Shown here one piece after another: positions 7,372-17,060 of a DNA stretch of 64,000 bases. Numbering within the stretch: the first letter of the stretch is position 1; each line of letters opens with the position of its first letter. Location: positions 1,984,001 to 2,048,000 of the forward strand of contig NZ_CP117411.1 in the NCBI RefSeq assembly GCF_028607085.1, given 5' to 3'. Below the pieces are notes generated by a model, which saw only the letters and a list, made by a program, of their open reading frames with translations, was not told where the DNA came from and searched no databases. This DNA is from Sphingomonas naphthae. GTDB lineage: Bacteria > Pseudomonadota > Alphaproteobacteria > Sphingomonadales > Sphingomonadaceae. Position numbers and translations under genes: made by a program.

Positions 7372-8823
7372 ATGCAACGCCCCCTTCTCGCCACCCTCTC
7401 GGCGCTCGCTCTGTCCGCCTGCGCCGCCGGCCCCAACTATGTAGCGCCGATCGCGCCGGTGAAGGCGACCGGCGGCTTCATCGGCGCCGCCGAGCCCGCC
7501 ATCGCCACCACGGCGGCGGTCGAGGATCGCTGGTGGAAGCTCTACAACGATCCGGTGCTCGACGGCCTCGTCGCCGACGCGCTGGCCGCCAACACCGATC
7601 TGAGGATCGCCGTCGCCCGGCTGGAAAAAGCGCAGGCGAGCCTTCGCGAAGTCCGCAACGATCGCCTGCCGCAGACCAGCATCGACGCGGGCGCAACCTA
7701 CGGCCGCGCCCCCGCGATCCAGCGCCTGCCCGGCATGGACAAGGAAAACTGGCAGGTCGATGGCGGGCTGTCGGTCTCCTACGAGGTCGATCTGTCCGGC
7801 CGGGTCCGCCGCAGCATCGAAGCGGCACGCGGCGATGTCGGCGCGGCGGGTGCGGAGGCCGATGCCGTGCGCGTCGCGATCGTCGCCGCCACCACCGGCG
7901 CCTATGTCGACGCCGCCGCCGCAGCCGAGCGGCTGGCCGTCGCCGAGCGGGTCGTCGCCTTGCTCGACCAGTCCGCCCGCCTGACCGACAAACGCTTCGA
8001 GGCGGGCCGCGCGCAGAAGCTCGACGTCGTCCGCATCACCACCCTGCGCGACCAGCGCGCCGCGCTGGTGCCGGCGATCGTCGCCGATCGGCAGGCGGCG
8101 CTGTTCCGCCTCGCCACGCTCACCGGCCGCACCCCGCAGGAATTGCCCGCGACCGCCTCGGCCCGGACCGCCCCGCCGCGTCTCGACCAGCCGATCCCGA
8201 TCGGCGACGGCGCGGCGCTGCTGGCCCGCCGCCCCGACATCCGCGCCGCCGAACGCCGGCTGGCGGCCGCCACAGCCCGCATCGGCGTGGCCACCGCCGA
8301 GCTGTATCCGCAGATCTCGCTCGGCGGATCGGTCGGCTCGACCGGGCGAGGTCTGGGCGATCTGTTTGGCGCGGGGCCGCTGCGCTGGCTGCTCGGGCCG
8401 CTCATCAGCTGGAACTTCCCCAACCAGTCCGCCGCCCGCGCGCGGATCGCGGGGGCCGAGGCAGACAGCCGGGGCGCGCTCGCCGAATTCGACGGCAAGG
8501 TGCTGACCGCGCTGGAAGAGACAGAGACCGCCATCTCGGCCTACGCCCGCGAACTCGATCGCCGCACGTCGCTCCAGGCCGCCCGCGACGGCGCCGCCAC
8601 CGCCGTCCGCATCACCCGCGCCCGCCAGCGCGAGGGCCAGATCGACACGCTCACCGTCCTCGACGCCGAACGCACCTTCGCCGACACCGAGACCGATCTG
8701 GCGCTGAGCGACGCCCGCATCGCGCAAGCCCAGGTCGGCCTGTTCCGGGCGCTGGGCGGCGGCTGGCAGACCAAGGTGGTCGGCGATCTGGCGATGGCGA
8801 CCTACCCGGCCCTGTCGCAATAA
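7372..8823 (+). CDS. Outer-membrane efflux lipoprotein, OprM/NodT family
   Basis: 483-residue outer-membrane channel with a lipoprotein signal ending in the lipobox LSAC (Cys17). The mature start AGPNYVAP resembles OprM. Two homologous OEP repeats follow (about 65-265 and 275-465), each with long helices that build the periplasmic tunnel. The RRPDIRAAERRL segment near residue 285 is a family hallmark. AGGAG upstream supports the ATG. It is the last gene of the operon, and a long palindrome follows immediately and probably ends transcription. Confidence 0.95.
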   Translation: MQRPLLATLSALALSACAAGPNYVAPIAPVKATGGFIGAAEPAIATTAAVEDRWWKLYNDPVLDGLVADALAANTDLRIAVARLEKAQASLREVRNDRLPQTSIDAGATYGRAPAIQRLPGMDKENWQVDGGLSVSYEVDLSGRVRRSIEAARGDVGAAGAEADAVRVAIVAATTGAYVDAAAAAERLAVAERVVALLDQSARLTDKRFEAGRAQKLDVVRITTLRDQRAALVPAIVADRQAALFRLATLTGRTPQELPATASARTAPPRLDQPIPIGDGAALLARRPDIRAAERRLAAATARIGVATAELYPQISLGGSVGSTGRGLGDLFGAGPLRWLLGPLISWNFPNQSAARARIAGAEADSRGALAEFDGKVLTALEETETAISAYARELDRRTSLQAARDGAATAVRITRARQREGQIDTLTVLDAERTFADTETDLALSDARIAQAQVGLFRALGGGWQTKVVGDLAMATYPALSQ

Positions 8824-8824
8824 T

Positions 8825-8893
8825 CGTCATCGCGAGCGTCGCGAGGCGATCCAGGTTCCGCCGCTGGATTGCTTCGCTGCGCTCGCAATGACG
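8825..8893. repeat. Long intergenic palindrome after the efflux operon
   Basis: Arms of 30 nt (8825-8854 and 8864-8893) pair with about five mismatches around a 9-nt loop. The arm core, CGTCAT(C/T)GCGAGCG...ATCCAG, is the kind of dispersed palindrome often seen between sphingomonad genes. It starts 2 bp after the outer-membrane gene and may act as its terminator. Confidence 0.75.
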
Positions 8894-8991
8894 AGCCGGG
8901 TGATGCCACCCCCGAAATCTCCACAGTTCCGCGCATCGCCCCGCCCATCCCCGCTTCCCCCGCCCGCGCGGATCGGCCACAGGGAAAGGCG

Positions 8992-10437
8992 ATGACCGTG
9001 ATGATCGACATGGGCGCCGGGCCGGGTGGTGCCGCCGTGACCATGGACCTGGAGGAATTGCTGGCGACCCGTCTGCTCGTCCAGGGCAATTCGGGTTCGG
9101 GCAAGTCGCACCTGCTGCGCCGCCTGCTCGAGCGGAGCGCCGGCCATGTCCAGCAGGTGATCGTCGATCCCGAGGGCGATTTCGTCACTATGGCCGGGCC
9201 GTACGGCCATTCGGTGATCGACGCGGTGGATTATTCGGAGCGCGAGATCATCCGCTTCGCCACCCGCATCCGCGAGCATCGCGCGTCGGTGGTGCTCAAC
9301 CTCGACGGGCTGGACGCCGAGGGGCAGATGCGCTGCGCCGCCGCCTTCCTGCTCGCCCTGTTCGAGGCGCCGCGCGAACATTGGTTTCCGGCGCTGGTGA
9401 TCGTCGACGAGGCCCAACTCTTCGCCCCCGCCGCCGGCGCGGAAGTATCCGAGGAAGTCCGCCGCGCCTCGCTCTCGGCGATGACCAATTTGATGTGTCG
9501 CGGCCGCAAGCGCGGGCTGGCCGGGGTGATCGCCACCCAGCGGCTCGCCAAGCTCGCCAAGAATGTCGCGGCCGAAGCCTCCAACTTCCTGATGGGGCGC
9601 ACCTTCCTCGATATCGACATGGCGCGCGCCGCCGACCTGCTCGGCATGGAGCGGCGGCAGGCCGAGCAGATCCGCGATCTGGAGCGCGGCACCTTCCTCG
9701 CCCTCGGCCCCGCCGTGTCGCGCCGGCCGATCTCGATCCGCATCGGCGCGGTCGAGACGTCGGCGCGCAGCGGCAGCCCCGTGCTGGTGCCGCTGCCGAG
9801 CGCGCCGATGGAGGGGTTGCAGGGGCTGCTGTTCGCCCCCGTCGAGGCGGCCGCCCCGCCCCCTCCCCCGCCGCCCCGGCCGATGCCGGCGGAGGAAGTG
9901 CTGGAGCGCCTCGCGCCCCAGCCCGCCGCCGAACCGGCGCCGGACGTGCCGGCGATGAGCGCGGAGGAAGTGGAGGCGATCGTCGCCAGGTCGCTCGCCG
10001 CGATCGTCGAGGATCCCGACGCGGCGACCCGGCCGCCGGCGATGCTGTTTCAGGATTATCAGGTGCGCTGCCGGATGATGGGCCTCGCCCGCCCCCCGCT
10101 CGACCCGCCCGCCTTCGCGCGGCGGCTGTCGGCGGCGCGCGCGGGCCTCGGCGAGCTGGACGAGGAATGGCAGCAGGCGATGGCGCTCGCCCGCGAACTG
10201 CCGGAAGAGATGCTCGGCGCCTTCCTGCTGGTCGCCCGCGCCGCGCGCGAGGGCGAGCCCTGCCCCAGCGAGGATGCGGTCGCCCGCATCTACGGCACCT
10301 CCTCGCTCGGCCGCGCGCGGCGGATGATGGCCTATATCGAGGAACGCAACCTCTTCGTCACCCGCACCGATCTGTCGGGCAAACGATCGATCACCATCCC
10401 GCAGTTCGGCTGGACGACGCAGCCGGTGGGCGCCTGA
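8992..10437 (+). CDS. HerA-like P-loop ATPase (DUF87-type) with C-terminal winged-helix-like region
   Basis: 481-residue cytoplasmic ATPase of the HerA/FtsK superfamily. Walker A is GNSGSGKS at residues 32-39, and Walker B is LVIVDEAQLF near residue 140. An arginine-rich stretch, MCRGRKRGLAGVIATQR, follows with the sensor-like TQR. A proline-rich linker near residues 285-305 leads to a C-terminal helical part that may bind DNA. The start at 8992 has AGGGAAAGG upstream; the frame is open further upstream, but that part lies in the palindrome. Known HerA proteins translocate DNA with the nuclease NurA, but no nuclease is adjacent here, so its partner and role are unknown. Confidence 0.8.
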   Translation: MTVMIDMGAGPGGAAVTMDLEELLATRLLVQGNSGSGKSHLLRRLLERSAGHVQQVIVDPEGDFVTMAGPYGHSVIDAVDYSEREIIRFATRIREHRASVVLNLDGLDAEGQMRCAAAFLLALFEAPREHWFPALVIVDEAQLFAPAAGAEVSEEVRRASLSAMTNLMCRGRKRGLAGVIATQRLAKLAKNVAAEASNFLMGRTFLDIDMARAADLLGMERRQAEQIRDLERGTFLALGPAVSRRPISIRIGAVETSARSGSPVLVPLPSAPMEGLQGLLFAPVEAAAPPPPPPPRPMPAEEVLERLAPQPAAEPAPDVPAMSAEEVEAIVARSLAAIVEDPDAATRPPAMLFQDYQVRCRMMGLARPPLDPPAFARRLSAARAGLGELDEEWQQAMALARELPEEMLGAFLLVARAAREGEPCPSEDAVARIYGTSSLGRARRMMAYIEERNLFVTRTDLSGKRSITIPQFGWTTQPVGA

Positions 10438-10445
10438 CACCATCC

Positions 10446-10467
10446 TGCTCCTGCCTTCGCGGGAGCA
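10446..10467. terminator. Shared terminator-like hairpin between convergent genes
   Basis: A 9-bp stem TGCTCCTGC / GCGGGAGCA with a CTTC loop lies between the convergent ATPase and glycine-zipper genes. It probably serves both strands. Confidence 0.5.
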
Positions 10468-10472
10468 AGCGA

Positions 10473-10709
10473 TCAATCCCTGCGGTGGCGTCGCTTCTTC
10501 TTGCCATCATTGTCGCCGATGATCGCGCCGGCGGTGCCGCCGATCACCGCGCCTTCGGTGGTGCCCAGGCCGGTCGCGCTGCCGATCACCGCGCCGCCCG
10601 CGCCGCCGATCAATCCGCCGCGCGTCGATCCGCGCGAGCAGCCGCCGACCATCACGACCGACGTGGCGAGGGCGACGACCAACAGCGGCCTTGCGATGCC
10701 GTTTTGCAT
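10473..10709 (-). CDS. Small glycine-zipper lipoprotein
   Basis: 78-residue envelope protein. The signal peptide ends at a lipobox-like VGGC near residue 24. A glycine-zipper region follows, with spaced glycines in GGLIGGAGGAVIGSATG and a second similar run, and then a very basic tail KKKRRHRRD. It resembles the SlyB/OsmB-like glycine-zipper 2TM family, which inserts in or bridges membranes. The ATG at 10709 was chosen over upstream starts because GGAGAC precedes it and a proper signal peptide results. Function beyond envelope association is unknown. Confidence 0.75.
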   Translation of the reverse strand: MQNGIARPLLVVALATSVVMVGGCSRGSTRGGLIGGAGGAVIGSATGLGTTEGAVIGGTAGAIIGDNDGKKKRRHRRD

Positions 10710-10811
10710 ATCCGTGTCTCCGATTGGGTTACGGGTAGCAAAGCGAAACCGACCGCGCATGGTTCCCGCCGACCGGCGCCCCACGCCTGACAAATCATTG
10801 CTCGGCCCGCC

Positions 10812-13800
10812 TTACAGCCCGATCGCCAGCGAGGCCCGGAGCGCGATCGCCGCCCGCCCCTGCTGCTGCTCGGCGCTGGCCTCGCCGCCGATGCGGAAGC
10901 CGTTGCCGCCGCCGGTCGCGCGCAGCTTGCCGACCCAGCCATTGGTCCGGTCCTCGGGCGTCAGCGTGAAGCTCTGGCCGCCGCCGAAGCGCGCGGTGGT
11001 CGCGCCGAGCGATCCACCGACAAGCTGGCGCCGCCCGCCCTCGGCCTCAAGCTTGAACCAGCCGCTGTCCTGATCGAAGCCACCGAACAGCAAGCCCGCC
11101 GTCACCGTGCCGGTCACCGCCAGTTCGTCGCTGGTGCGGCGATCGACGGTGAGATTGTAGGCATCGCCGCCGCCCGTCTCGCCATAGCCGCCCTCGCGCA
11201 GCCGGTAATAATCCGCCGCCACCGCCGGGCGCAGGCTGAACGTGCCGAAGCCCATCTCATAGGCCGCCCGGCCCGAGGCGGAGACCAACCGCCCGTTCCA
11301 CTTGGCGCTTGCCCGTCGCTCGACCGATTCCGATCCGATCGCGCCGGAGAAGCTGCGCTTCCCCTTGAAATCGATCATCGCATAGGAGCCGCGCGCCGCC
11401 GCCGTGAAGCCGCCCGCCGTCAGCCGCCAATAGGCCGCCGCCTCATATTGCGCGGCGTCCACCTTGTTGTCGGTGCCGCCATCGGCGTCGCGGCCGAAGA
11501 GATAGGCGAGCGACAGGCCGAAATGGCCCGCGTCGGTCTTGGCCTCCGCCCCGCCCGAGGCGCCCCAGCCGGTGATGTCGTAGGACGCGGTGTCGCCCAG
11601 TTTCTTGCCCGTGCCCCAGCCGACCTGCTGGAGCCAATAGCCCCATTTCCCCTGATCGGCGAAGGGCGCGTTCGGATCGGCGAGGATCGCGGCGGTGGCG
11701 CGCGAGCCCATCGTCACCGTCTCGAACGTGCCGCCGGCATGGTCGGGCAGCATCTGCCGCACCTGGCGGCGGAAGCGATCGCCATCGGTCGTGTCGAGGA
11801 AGGCGCCCGCCACCTTCGCGTCCCGGGCCAGCACGTCGTAGATCGCGCCATAGGCGGCCGCCTGCGATCGGTTGAGGCCGAGTTCGCCGCTCGTCTTGCG
11901 GGCGATGTCGATCGCCAGCTCGGTCGGCGAGACGACCGCGATGCTGCTCTTGAACATATAGGGCAAAGCCGCGCCGGTCGCGGCGAGGTTGGCCGCGCCG
12001 CTCACCGATCCCGCGCGCAGGAAGCTGTGCCGCCCCTCGGCGCCGGTGATGTTGGAAACCCTGACCGACACGCGCGACCCTTCGGCGAAGCTCGCCGCGC
12101 CGCTCACGTCGAGACGGGTCGAGGTGGCGCCGTCGATCGATACCGCGAGCGTGCTGCCCGCGCCGAGCGACAGCGATCGCACCGCAGCCTGGCTCGTGCC
12201 GATGTCGAGCGTCCCGCCCGTCATCGCGACGGCGAGGCCCTGGGCGTTGGCGAGCGTGCCCGCGAACCGCGCTGTGCCGCCGATCGTCAAACTGTCCGCC
12301 CCGCCGCCGAAGTCGGCCGTGCCGGTGAAGACCGACGTGCCCGTCATCGCGAGCGTGTCGTTGCCCGCGCCGAATTGCGCCGCGCCGGCGTAAGTGGTGT
12401 CACCCGAGAGCGCGAGGCGGTTGGCGCCCGCGCCGAAGCGGGTCGTGCCGGTCATGCCGCCGTCCGCCAGATCCAGCGTGTCATTGCCGCTGCCGAACAG
12501 CACGTCGCCGCTGATCGAGGGCGCCGCGACCCCGCTCGCCACGACGGTCTGCGCCACCGTCGCGCCCGCGTTATTGGCGCTCAGATCGATCGCGATCATG
12601 GTGCCGGCCTTGCCGCCGACCGCCGCGATCGTGCCGCTATTGTCGATGCGGGCGAGCTGCCCGGTGCGGTCGACGATGGCGACCGCCGTGCCGTCGCCTT
12701 TCGTGGTCGCGCGGATCGTGCCGCTGTTGGCGATGCGGTCGACCGAGCCGCCATTGTCGATCGCGCCCGTCTGAACACCCGCGCCGCCGCCGCCGGCCGC
12801 CGCGATGAGCCCCGCATTGCGAACCTCCGGCACCCGCGCGCCCGCGCCGATCCGCACGGCGGTGGCCGACGCATCGGTGGAGACGGCGTTGATCCCGCCC
12901 GTCACCGTCATGCCGCCCGCGATCTGCACTGCCCCGCCGACGCCGATCTGCAAGCCGGTCGCCGACACGCCCGCATAGATGCCCTGCCCGGAGACATTGC
13001 CCTCGATGACGAGGCCATGGCCCGTGCCCGTGCCGGCGACGGCGCCGATGGTGACCGCGCGATCGGCCGCGCCGATCTGCATGGCGGGCGCCGCGCCATA
13101 GGAGGTGACGGCGGCCGAGCCTTCCTTGCTGTCCTCGATCCCGTCCTTGTCCTCGTCGTTATCGGTCGCGCTCTTGTCCGCTGGCGGGATGGCGAGGACG
13201 ATGCCGCCCGCCACATCGCCCGCGATCGACAGCGCCGGCCCACCCTGCAACAGATCGTCCGCGTCGAGCTTGCTCGTATCGGCCGGCGCCGTCGTCGCGC
13301 GATAGCCGGTCGACGAGATCGTGCCCTGCACCACCAGCGCCCCGGCGAGGTTGCCGCCGATCGCCACCGCCCGCGCGCCCTGGCCCTGCGCGGTGATCGT
13401 GCCGGCGATCCGCACCGCGCCGCTCACGTCGCCCAGCGCCACGCCGACGCTACGGTCGCCGATCACCCCGATCGTGCCGTCGGTGGTGAACCTGCCGACG
13501 AGCGGCCCGCCCAGCCGGATACCGGCCGAATCGTTACCCTCGATCGTGATCGTGCCGCTGTTGACGATGTCGCCGGTGAAGCGCCCGGCGGTCAGGATGC
13601 CGTGCCACCCCCGGCCCGCCGCCAGCGGCCCATCGAGATCGCCGTCATTGTCGGCGTCGGTCGGCGCATAGGTCTCGTCGATCACGATGCGGCCGCCGGC
13701 GGCGTTGGTGATCGATCCCGTCGCGCCGGCCACCGCGCCGATGCCGGTCGCGCCGTCCGCGTTGGAGATCAGGATCGCACCCTCGTTGGTGACGCCATGG

Positions 13801-14006
13801 TCGCTGTCGATCGCCACGGCCGTGCCGCCGGTCGGCTCGACCGACCCGGCCGTGGTGATGCGGATGCTGTTGGCCGCGCCATTGTTGACGGTCGAGGTGG
13901 CGACCCCGCTGGTGCGGCGCGTGTCGATCACGGTCTGCGCGGAGGCCGGGCCGGCGAGGATTGCGGCGACCGCGACAAGGCCGGTCGAGGCGAGAAGATG
14001 ACGCAT
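10812..14006 (-). CDS. Large autotransporter (type Va secretion) with beta-barrel domain
   Basis: 1064-residue protein. A 24-residue signal peptide ends in GPASAQ. The long passenger consists of repeated short beta-strands, for example many GTI and NSGTI units, predicted to form a right-handed beta-helix. A C-terminal autotransporter barrel of roughly 280 residues starts near WGYWLQQVGWG (about residue 786) and ends in the hydrophobic LAIGL. Two Asp/Asn-rich loops, DADNDGDLDG (about residue 115) and DNDEDKDGIED (about 284), look like calcium sites. AAGGGGAG upstream supports the start at 14006. It is likely a surface or adhesin protein; no protease triad was recognised. Confidence 0.88.
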   Translation of the reverse strand: MRHLLASTGLVAVAAILAGPASAQTVIDTRRTSGVATSTVNNGAANSIRITTAGSVEPTGGTAVAIDSDHGVTNEGAILISNADGATGIGAVAGATGSITNAAGGRIVIDETYAPTDADNDGDLDGPLAAGRGWHGILTAGRFTGDIVNSGTITIEGNDSAGIRLGGPLVGRFTTDGTIGVIGDRSVGVALGDVSGAVRIAGTITAQGQGARAVAIGGNLAGALVVQGTISSTGYRATTAPADTSKLDADDLLQGGPALSIAGDVAGGIVLAIPPADKSATDNDEDKDGIEDSKEGSAAVTSYGAAPAMQIGAADRAVTIGAVAGTGTGHGLVIEGNVSGQGIYAGVSATGLQIGVGGAVQIAGGMTVTGGINAVSTDASATAVRIGAGARVPEVRNAGLIAAAGGGGAGVQTGAIDNGGSVDRIANSGTIRATTKGDGTAVAIVDRTGQLARIDNSGTIAAVGGKAGTMIAIDLSANNAGATVAQTVVASGVAAPSISGDVLFGSGNDTLDLADGGMTGTTRFGAGANRLALSGDTTYAGAAQFGAGNDTLAMTGTSVFTGTADFGGGADSLTIGGTARFAGTLANAQGLAVAMTGGTLDIGTSQAAVRSLSLGAGSTLAVSIDGATSTRLDVSGAASFAEGSRVSVRVSNITGAEGRHSFLRAGSVSGAANLAATGAALPYMFKSSIAVVSPTELAIDIARKTSGELGLNRSQAAAYGAIYDVLARDAKVAGAFLDTTDGDRFRRQVRQMLPDHAGGTFETVTMGSRATAAILADPNAPFADQGKWGYWLQQVGWGTGKKLGDTASYDITGWGASGGAEAKTDAGHFGLSLAYLFGRDADGGTDNKVDAAQYEAAAYWRLTAGGFTAAARGSYAMIDFKGKRSFSGAIGSESVERRASAKWNGRLVSASGRAAYEMGFGTFSLRPAVAADYYRLREGGYGETGGGDAYNLTVDRRTSDELAVTGTVTAGLLFGGFDQDSGWFKLEAEGGRRQLVGGSLGATTARFGGGQSFTLTPEDRTNGWVGKLRATGGGNGFRIGGEASAEQQQGRAAIALRASLAIGL

Positions 14007-14253
14007 GGTTACTGGACTCCCCTTCATGGGGAAGGGGTCGCCCATTCGGCCGATCCGCCCTCCCGCTCGGTTGGGAAGACGGGGGCGTTCGGGTGGAGCC
14101 TTGAAACTTTCTGGCAGGCCCCGGATTTATCGTGTCATCGCAATGACGTGTCTCGGCGCTGTCGGAACGCCGCAGCGGTACAGGCGACGGTCACCGCCCC
14201 ATTCGGCTCGCTTCATACCGCAAGGCGAAGCCCGCCCCGCGATCGAACGCGCC

Positions 14254-14904
14254 TCAGCGCGTCGCGTTATAGGCCAGCTGGGCTTCGGTCAGCTGGAAGC
14301 CGACCAGCAGCTCGAAGCTGCTCTCGTTCACCGCCGATCGGATCGCGGGGTCGTTCATCGGGTCGAGCGCGGCGTCGGGGTCTGTCGCCTTGCGCTTGCG
14401 ATCGAGGCGGTCGCGCACCGCTTCCGGCAGGGTCGCCATCGATTTCGCGTAGGAGGCGCTGGCCTGCGCATTGGTCTGCGCCCGCACGCTGCCGTCGGTG
14501 AAGTTCAGCGCCACGCTGCCGAGCTGCTTCGACACGATCCGCGTGCCGCCGCGCATCACGGTGGCGAAATAGGGCAGCACCACCTGGCGCGCGCCGCTCT
14601 GCGAGGCGCGGCGGGCCAGCACGTCGAAGGTGGTCGTGACCTGCACGGTCTCGCCCTCCGAATTGCAGGTGGTGCGCAGATTGGTGATCGTGGCGCTCAC
14701 GTCGAGCGCGCGCAGATCGCGGCTCTGTTCGGGGCTGAAGATCGCGATCTCGCCGGTATAGGCCGGGATGGCGACCGCCGGGCAGGTGGAGCGGGTGATG
14801 CGCAAGCCACCGGTCTCGTCCAGATCATTGCCCGCGCAGCCGCCGAGCGCGACCGTAGTGGCGAGCGCGGCGAGGAGGAGCGGGCGGCGGAGCGACATGG
14901 ACAT
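14254..14904 (-). CDS. Conserved hypothetical lipoprotein
   Basis: 216-residue predicted lipoprotein. The signal LLLAALATTVALGGC ends in the lipobox LGGC at about residue 23. The mature part is of mixed strand and helix content with two further cysteines (TCPAV and TTCNSEG) that could form a disulfide. The family is not recognised with certainty; the arrangement suggests a periplasmic-facing envelope protein. It is transcribed divergently from ispH across 110 bp and co-directionally with the autotransporter, about 250 bp further on. No catalytic motif was seen. Confidence 0.75.
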   Translation of the reverse strand: MSMSLRRPLLLAALATTVALGGCAGNDLDETGGLRITRSTCPAVAIPAYTGEIAIFSPEQSRDLRALDVSATITNLRTTCNSEGETVQVTTTFDVLARRASQSGARQVVLPYFATVMRGGTRIVSKQLGSVALNFTDGSVRAQTNAQASASYAKSMATLPEAVRDRLDRKRKATDPDAALDPMNDPAIRSAVNESSFELLVGFQLTEAQLAYNATR

Positions 14905-15014
14905 GCGGGCTGGTCTCGAATCTGAACAGGCCGGCCGGGTACGGCACCCGTCGGCGGCCCATTCATAGGAAGCGGCTTCCGCACAGGCAAGCGATCGCGT
15001 AGAGCCCGGAGCCG

Positions 15015-15965
15015 ATGACCGACACCGCTTTGCCCCCGCTCGACATCCTTATCGCCGCGCCGCGCGGCTTCTGCGCCGGGGTCGATCGCGCGATCCGCAT
15101 CGTCGAACTCGCGCTCGAGAAATATGGCGCGCCGGTCTACGTCCGCCACGAGATCGTCCACAACAAGCATGTCGTCGACGGGCTGAAGGCCAAGGGCGCG
15201 GTGTTCGTGGAGGAGCTGGACCAGGTGCCGGACGACGCGCAGGTGGTGTTCTCCGCCCATGGCGTGCCCAAATCGGTGCCGGCCGAGGCGATCGCGCGCG
15301 AGCTGCACTATCTCGACGCGACCTGCCCGCTCGTCTCCAAGGTGCATCGCCAGGCCGAGCGGCTGGTGAAGGCCGGCAAGCATATCCTGTTCATCGGCCA
15401 TCGCGGCCACCCCGAAGTGATCGGCACGTTCGGGCAGGTGCCCGAGGGCGGCATGACCCTGATCGAGACTGTGGAGGATGTGGCGACCGTCGCGGTCGCG
15501 GATCCCGACCAGCTCGCCTTCCTCACCCAGACGACGCTGTCGGTGGACGACACCCATGCGATCATCGCGGCGCTCAAGGCCCGCTTCCCCACCATCGAGG
15601 GGCCGCGCGGCGAGGACATCTGCTACGCCACCTCCAACCGGCAGGCGGCGGTGAAGGCGATCGCCGAGCGGTGCGACGCGATCCTGGTGATCGGCGCGCC
15701 CAACAGCTCCAATTCGGTGCGGCTGGTGGAGGTCGCGGCGCGGGCCGGCACCCCTGCCCGGCTGATCCAGCGCGCGGCGGAGATCGACATGGACTGGCTG
15801 GCCGGCGTCCGCACGCTGGGCCTGACGGCGGGCGCCTCCGCGCCGGAAGTGCTGGTGCGCGAGGTGGTCGAGCGGCTCGGCACGGCCTTCGCGGTGACGG
15901 AACGCGAGGTCGAGGAGACGACCGAGACGATGCTGTTCAAGCTGCCGCGCGAACTGGCGGCGTGA
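15015..15965 (+). CDS. ispH: 4-hydroxy-3-methylbut-2-enyl diphosphate reductase
   Basis: 316-residue last enzyme of the MEP isoprenoid pathway, reducing HMBPP to IPP and DMAPP with a [4Fe-4S] cluster. The three cluster cysteines are visible: Cys20 in [10 protein letters not shown], Cys104 in [10 protein letters not shown] and Cys203 in ICYATSNRQ. The substrate-binding His motifs [12 protein letters not shown] and SAHGVPKSV are also present. GGAG precedes the ATG. Genes for a homoserine kinase and RNase HI follow, a neighbourhood common in alphaproteobacteria. Cytoplasmic and essential in this pathway. Confidence 0.98.
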   Translation: MTDTALPPLDILIAAPRGFCAGVDRAIRIVELALEKYGAPVYVRHEIVHNKHVVDGLKAKGAVFVEELDQVPDDAQVVFSAHGVPKSVPAEAIARELHYLDATCPLVSKVHRQAERLVKAGKHILFIGHRGHPEVIGTFGQVPEGGMTLIETVEDVATVAVADPDQLAFLTQTTLSVDDTHAIIAALKARFPTIEGPRGEDICYATSNRQAAVKAIAERCDAILVIGAPNSSNSVRLVEVAARAGTPARLIQRAAEIDMDWLAGVRTLGLTAGASAPEVLVREVVERLGTAFAVTEREVEETTETMLFKLPRELAA

Positions 15966-15987
15966 GCCCCGGCTTCCCCTATTACCC

Positions 15988-16070
15988 CCGTTCGTCCCGA
16001 GCGCAGTCGAGGGACGTGCCGCAAGGGACAAAGCTCGCCTCCGTGTCTCGACTTCGCTCGACACGAACGG
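15988..16070. repeat. Intergenic palindrome between ispH and thrB
   Basis: Inverted arms CCGTTCGTCCCGAGCGCAGTC (and onward) at 15988-16017 and its near-complement ending CTCGACACGAACGG at 16042-16070, separated by about 24 nt. It is a second family of dispersed palindromes in this window. It fills most of the gap and could attenuate read-through from ispH into thrB. Confidence 0.75.
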
Positions 16071-16103
16071 TTGAAATTCATTCCAACCTGATCTGAGGCA
16101 CCC

Positions 16104-17060
16104 ATGGCCGTCTACACGCAGGTCTCCGCCGAGGCGCTGGCCGCTTTCCTCTCGCGCTATGACGCGGGCGAGCTGGTGTCCGCCAAGGGCATTGCCGAGG
16201 GGGTGGAGAACAGCAATTACCTCGTCGACACCACGACCGCGCGGTTCATCCTGACCCTGTACGAAAGGCGCGTGGAGGCGGGCGATCTGCCCTTCTTCCT
16301 GGCGCTGCTCGATCATCTGGCCGAGCGCGGCAACCCGGTGCCGCCCGCCATCAAGGACAAGGCCGGGGTCGCGATCCAGACCTTGGAGGGGCGGCCCGCC
16401 TGCCTGATCCAGTTCCTGTCGGGCGTGTCCGTCACCCACCCCACCCCGGCGCAGGCCCACGCCGCCGCGCGGGCGATGGGGACGATGCACCGATCGCTGG
16501 AGGGCTTCACCGGCGAGCGGCCCAACACGCTGGGCGTGGCGAGCTGGCAGCCTTTGCTCGATCGCTGCGGGACCGATCTCGACACGATCGACCCGACCTT
16601 GCGCGCGACGCTGACCGACGCGCTGGCCGACGTGACGGCGCGCTGGCCGGCGGAGGGCGAGCGGATGGTGATCCACGCCGATCTCTTCCCCGACAATGTG
16701 CTGATGCGCGGCGACGCGGTGGCGGGGCTGATCGATTTCTATTTCGCCTGCACCGATCTCCGGCTCTACGATCTGGCGATCATGCACACCGCCTGGGCGT
16801 TCGATCCCGCCGGCCGCACCCACGACGCCGCCGTGGGGCGCGCCTTGCTCGACGGCTATGCCGAAAGCTTCGGGCTGACCGCCGACGAGCGCGCGCAACT
16901 GTCGGTGCTGGCGATGGGATCGTGCATCCGCTTCGCGCTGACCCGCGCGTGGGACTGGCTCAACACCCCGGCCGACGCCTTGGTGACCCGGAAAGACCCG
17001 ATGGCCTACGCCCGCCGCCTCGCCTTCTACCGCGACGCGGGCGAGGCGCTGTTCGCATGA
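16104..17060 (+). CDS. thrB: Homoserine kinase, APH-fold type
   Basis: 318-residue kinase that phosphorylates L-homoserine in threonine synthesis. It belongs to the aminoglycoside-phosphotransferase-like family used by many alphaproteobacteria instead of the GHMP enzyme. The N-lobe has [11 protein letters not shown] near residue 34. The catalytic loop is [13 protein letters not shown] near residue 190 (Asp as base, Asn for metal), followed by the DFG-equivalent [14 protein letters not shown] stands before the ATG. Its stop overlaps the rnhA start by 4 bp, so the two are coupled. It is the same pathway as the threonine-synthase-like gene at 35984. Confidence 0.95.
   Translation: MAVYTQVSAEALAAFLSRYDAGELVSAKGIAEGVENSNYLVDTTTARFILTLYERRVEAGDLPFFLALLDHLAERGNPVPPAIKDKAGVAIQTLEGRPACLIQFLSGVSVTHPTPAQAHAAARAMGTMHRSLEGFTGERPNTLGVASWQPLLDRCGTDLDTIDPTLRATLTDALADVTARWPAEGERMVIHADLFPDNVLMRGDAVAGLIDFYFACTDLRLYDLAIMHTAWAFDPAGRTHDAAVGRALLDGYAESFGLTADERAQLSVLAMGSCIRFALTRAWDWLNTPADALVTRKDPMAYARRLAFYRDAGEALFA

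Noticed and set aside
5647-8820. A 1057-codon open frame on the minus strand opposite the RND pump and outer-membrane factor genes
   Set aside because: It is a GC-bias shadow: composition is His/Arg/Gly/Ala-rich with no domain, while the plus strand carries two complete, conserved genes with ribosome sites.
11448-14501. A 1017-codon open frame on the plus strand opposite the autotransporter
   Set aside because: It is Arg/Ala/His-rich and without domains. The minus-strand autotransporter has signal peptide, passenger and barrel.
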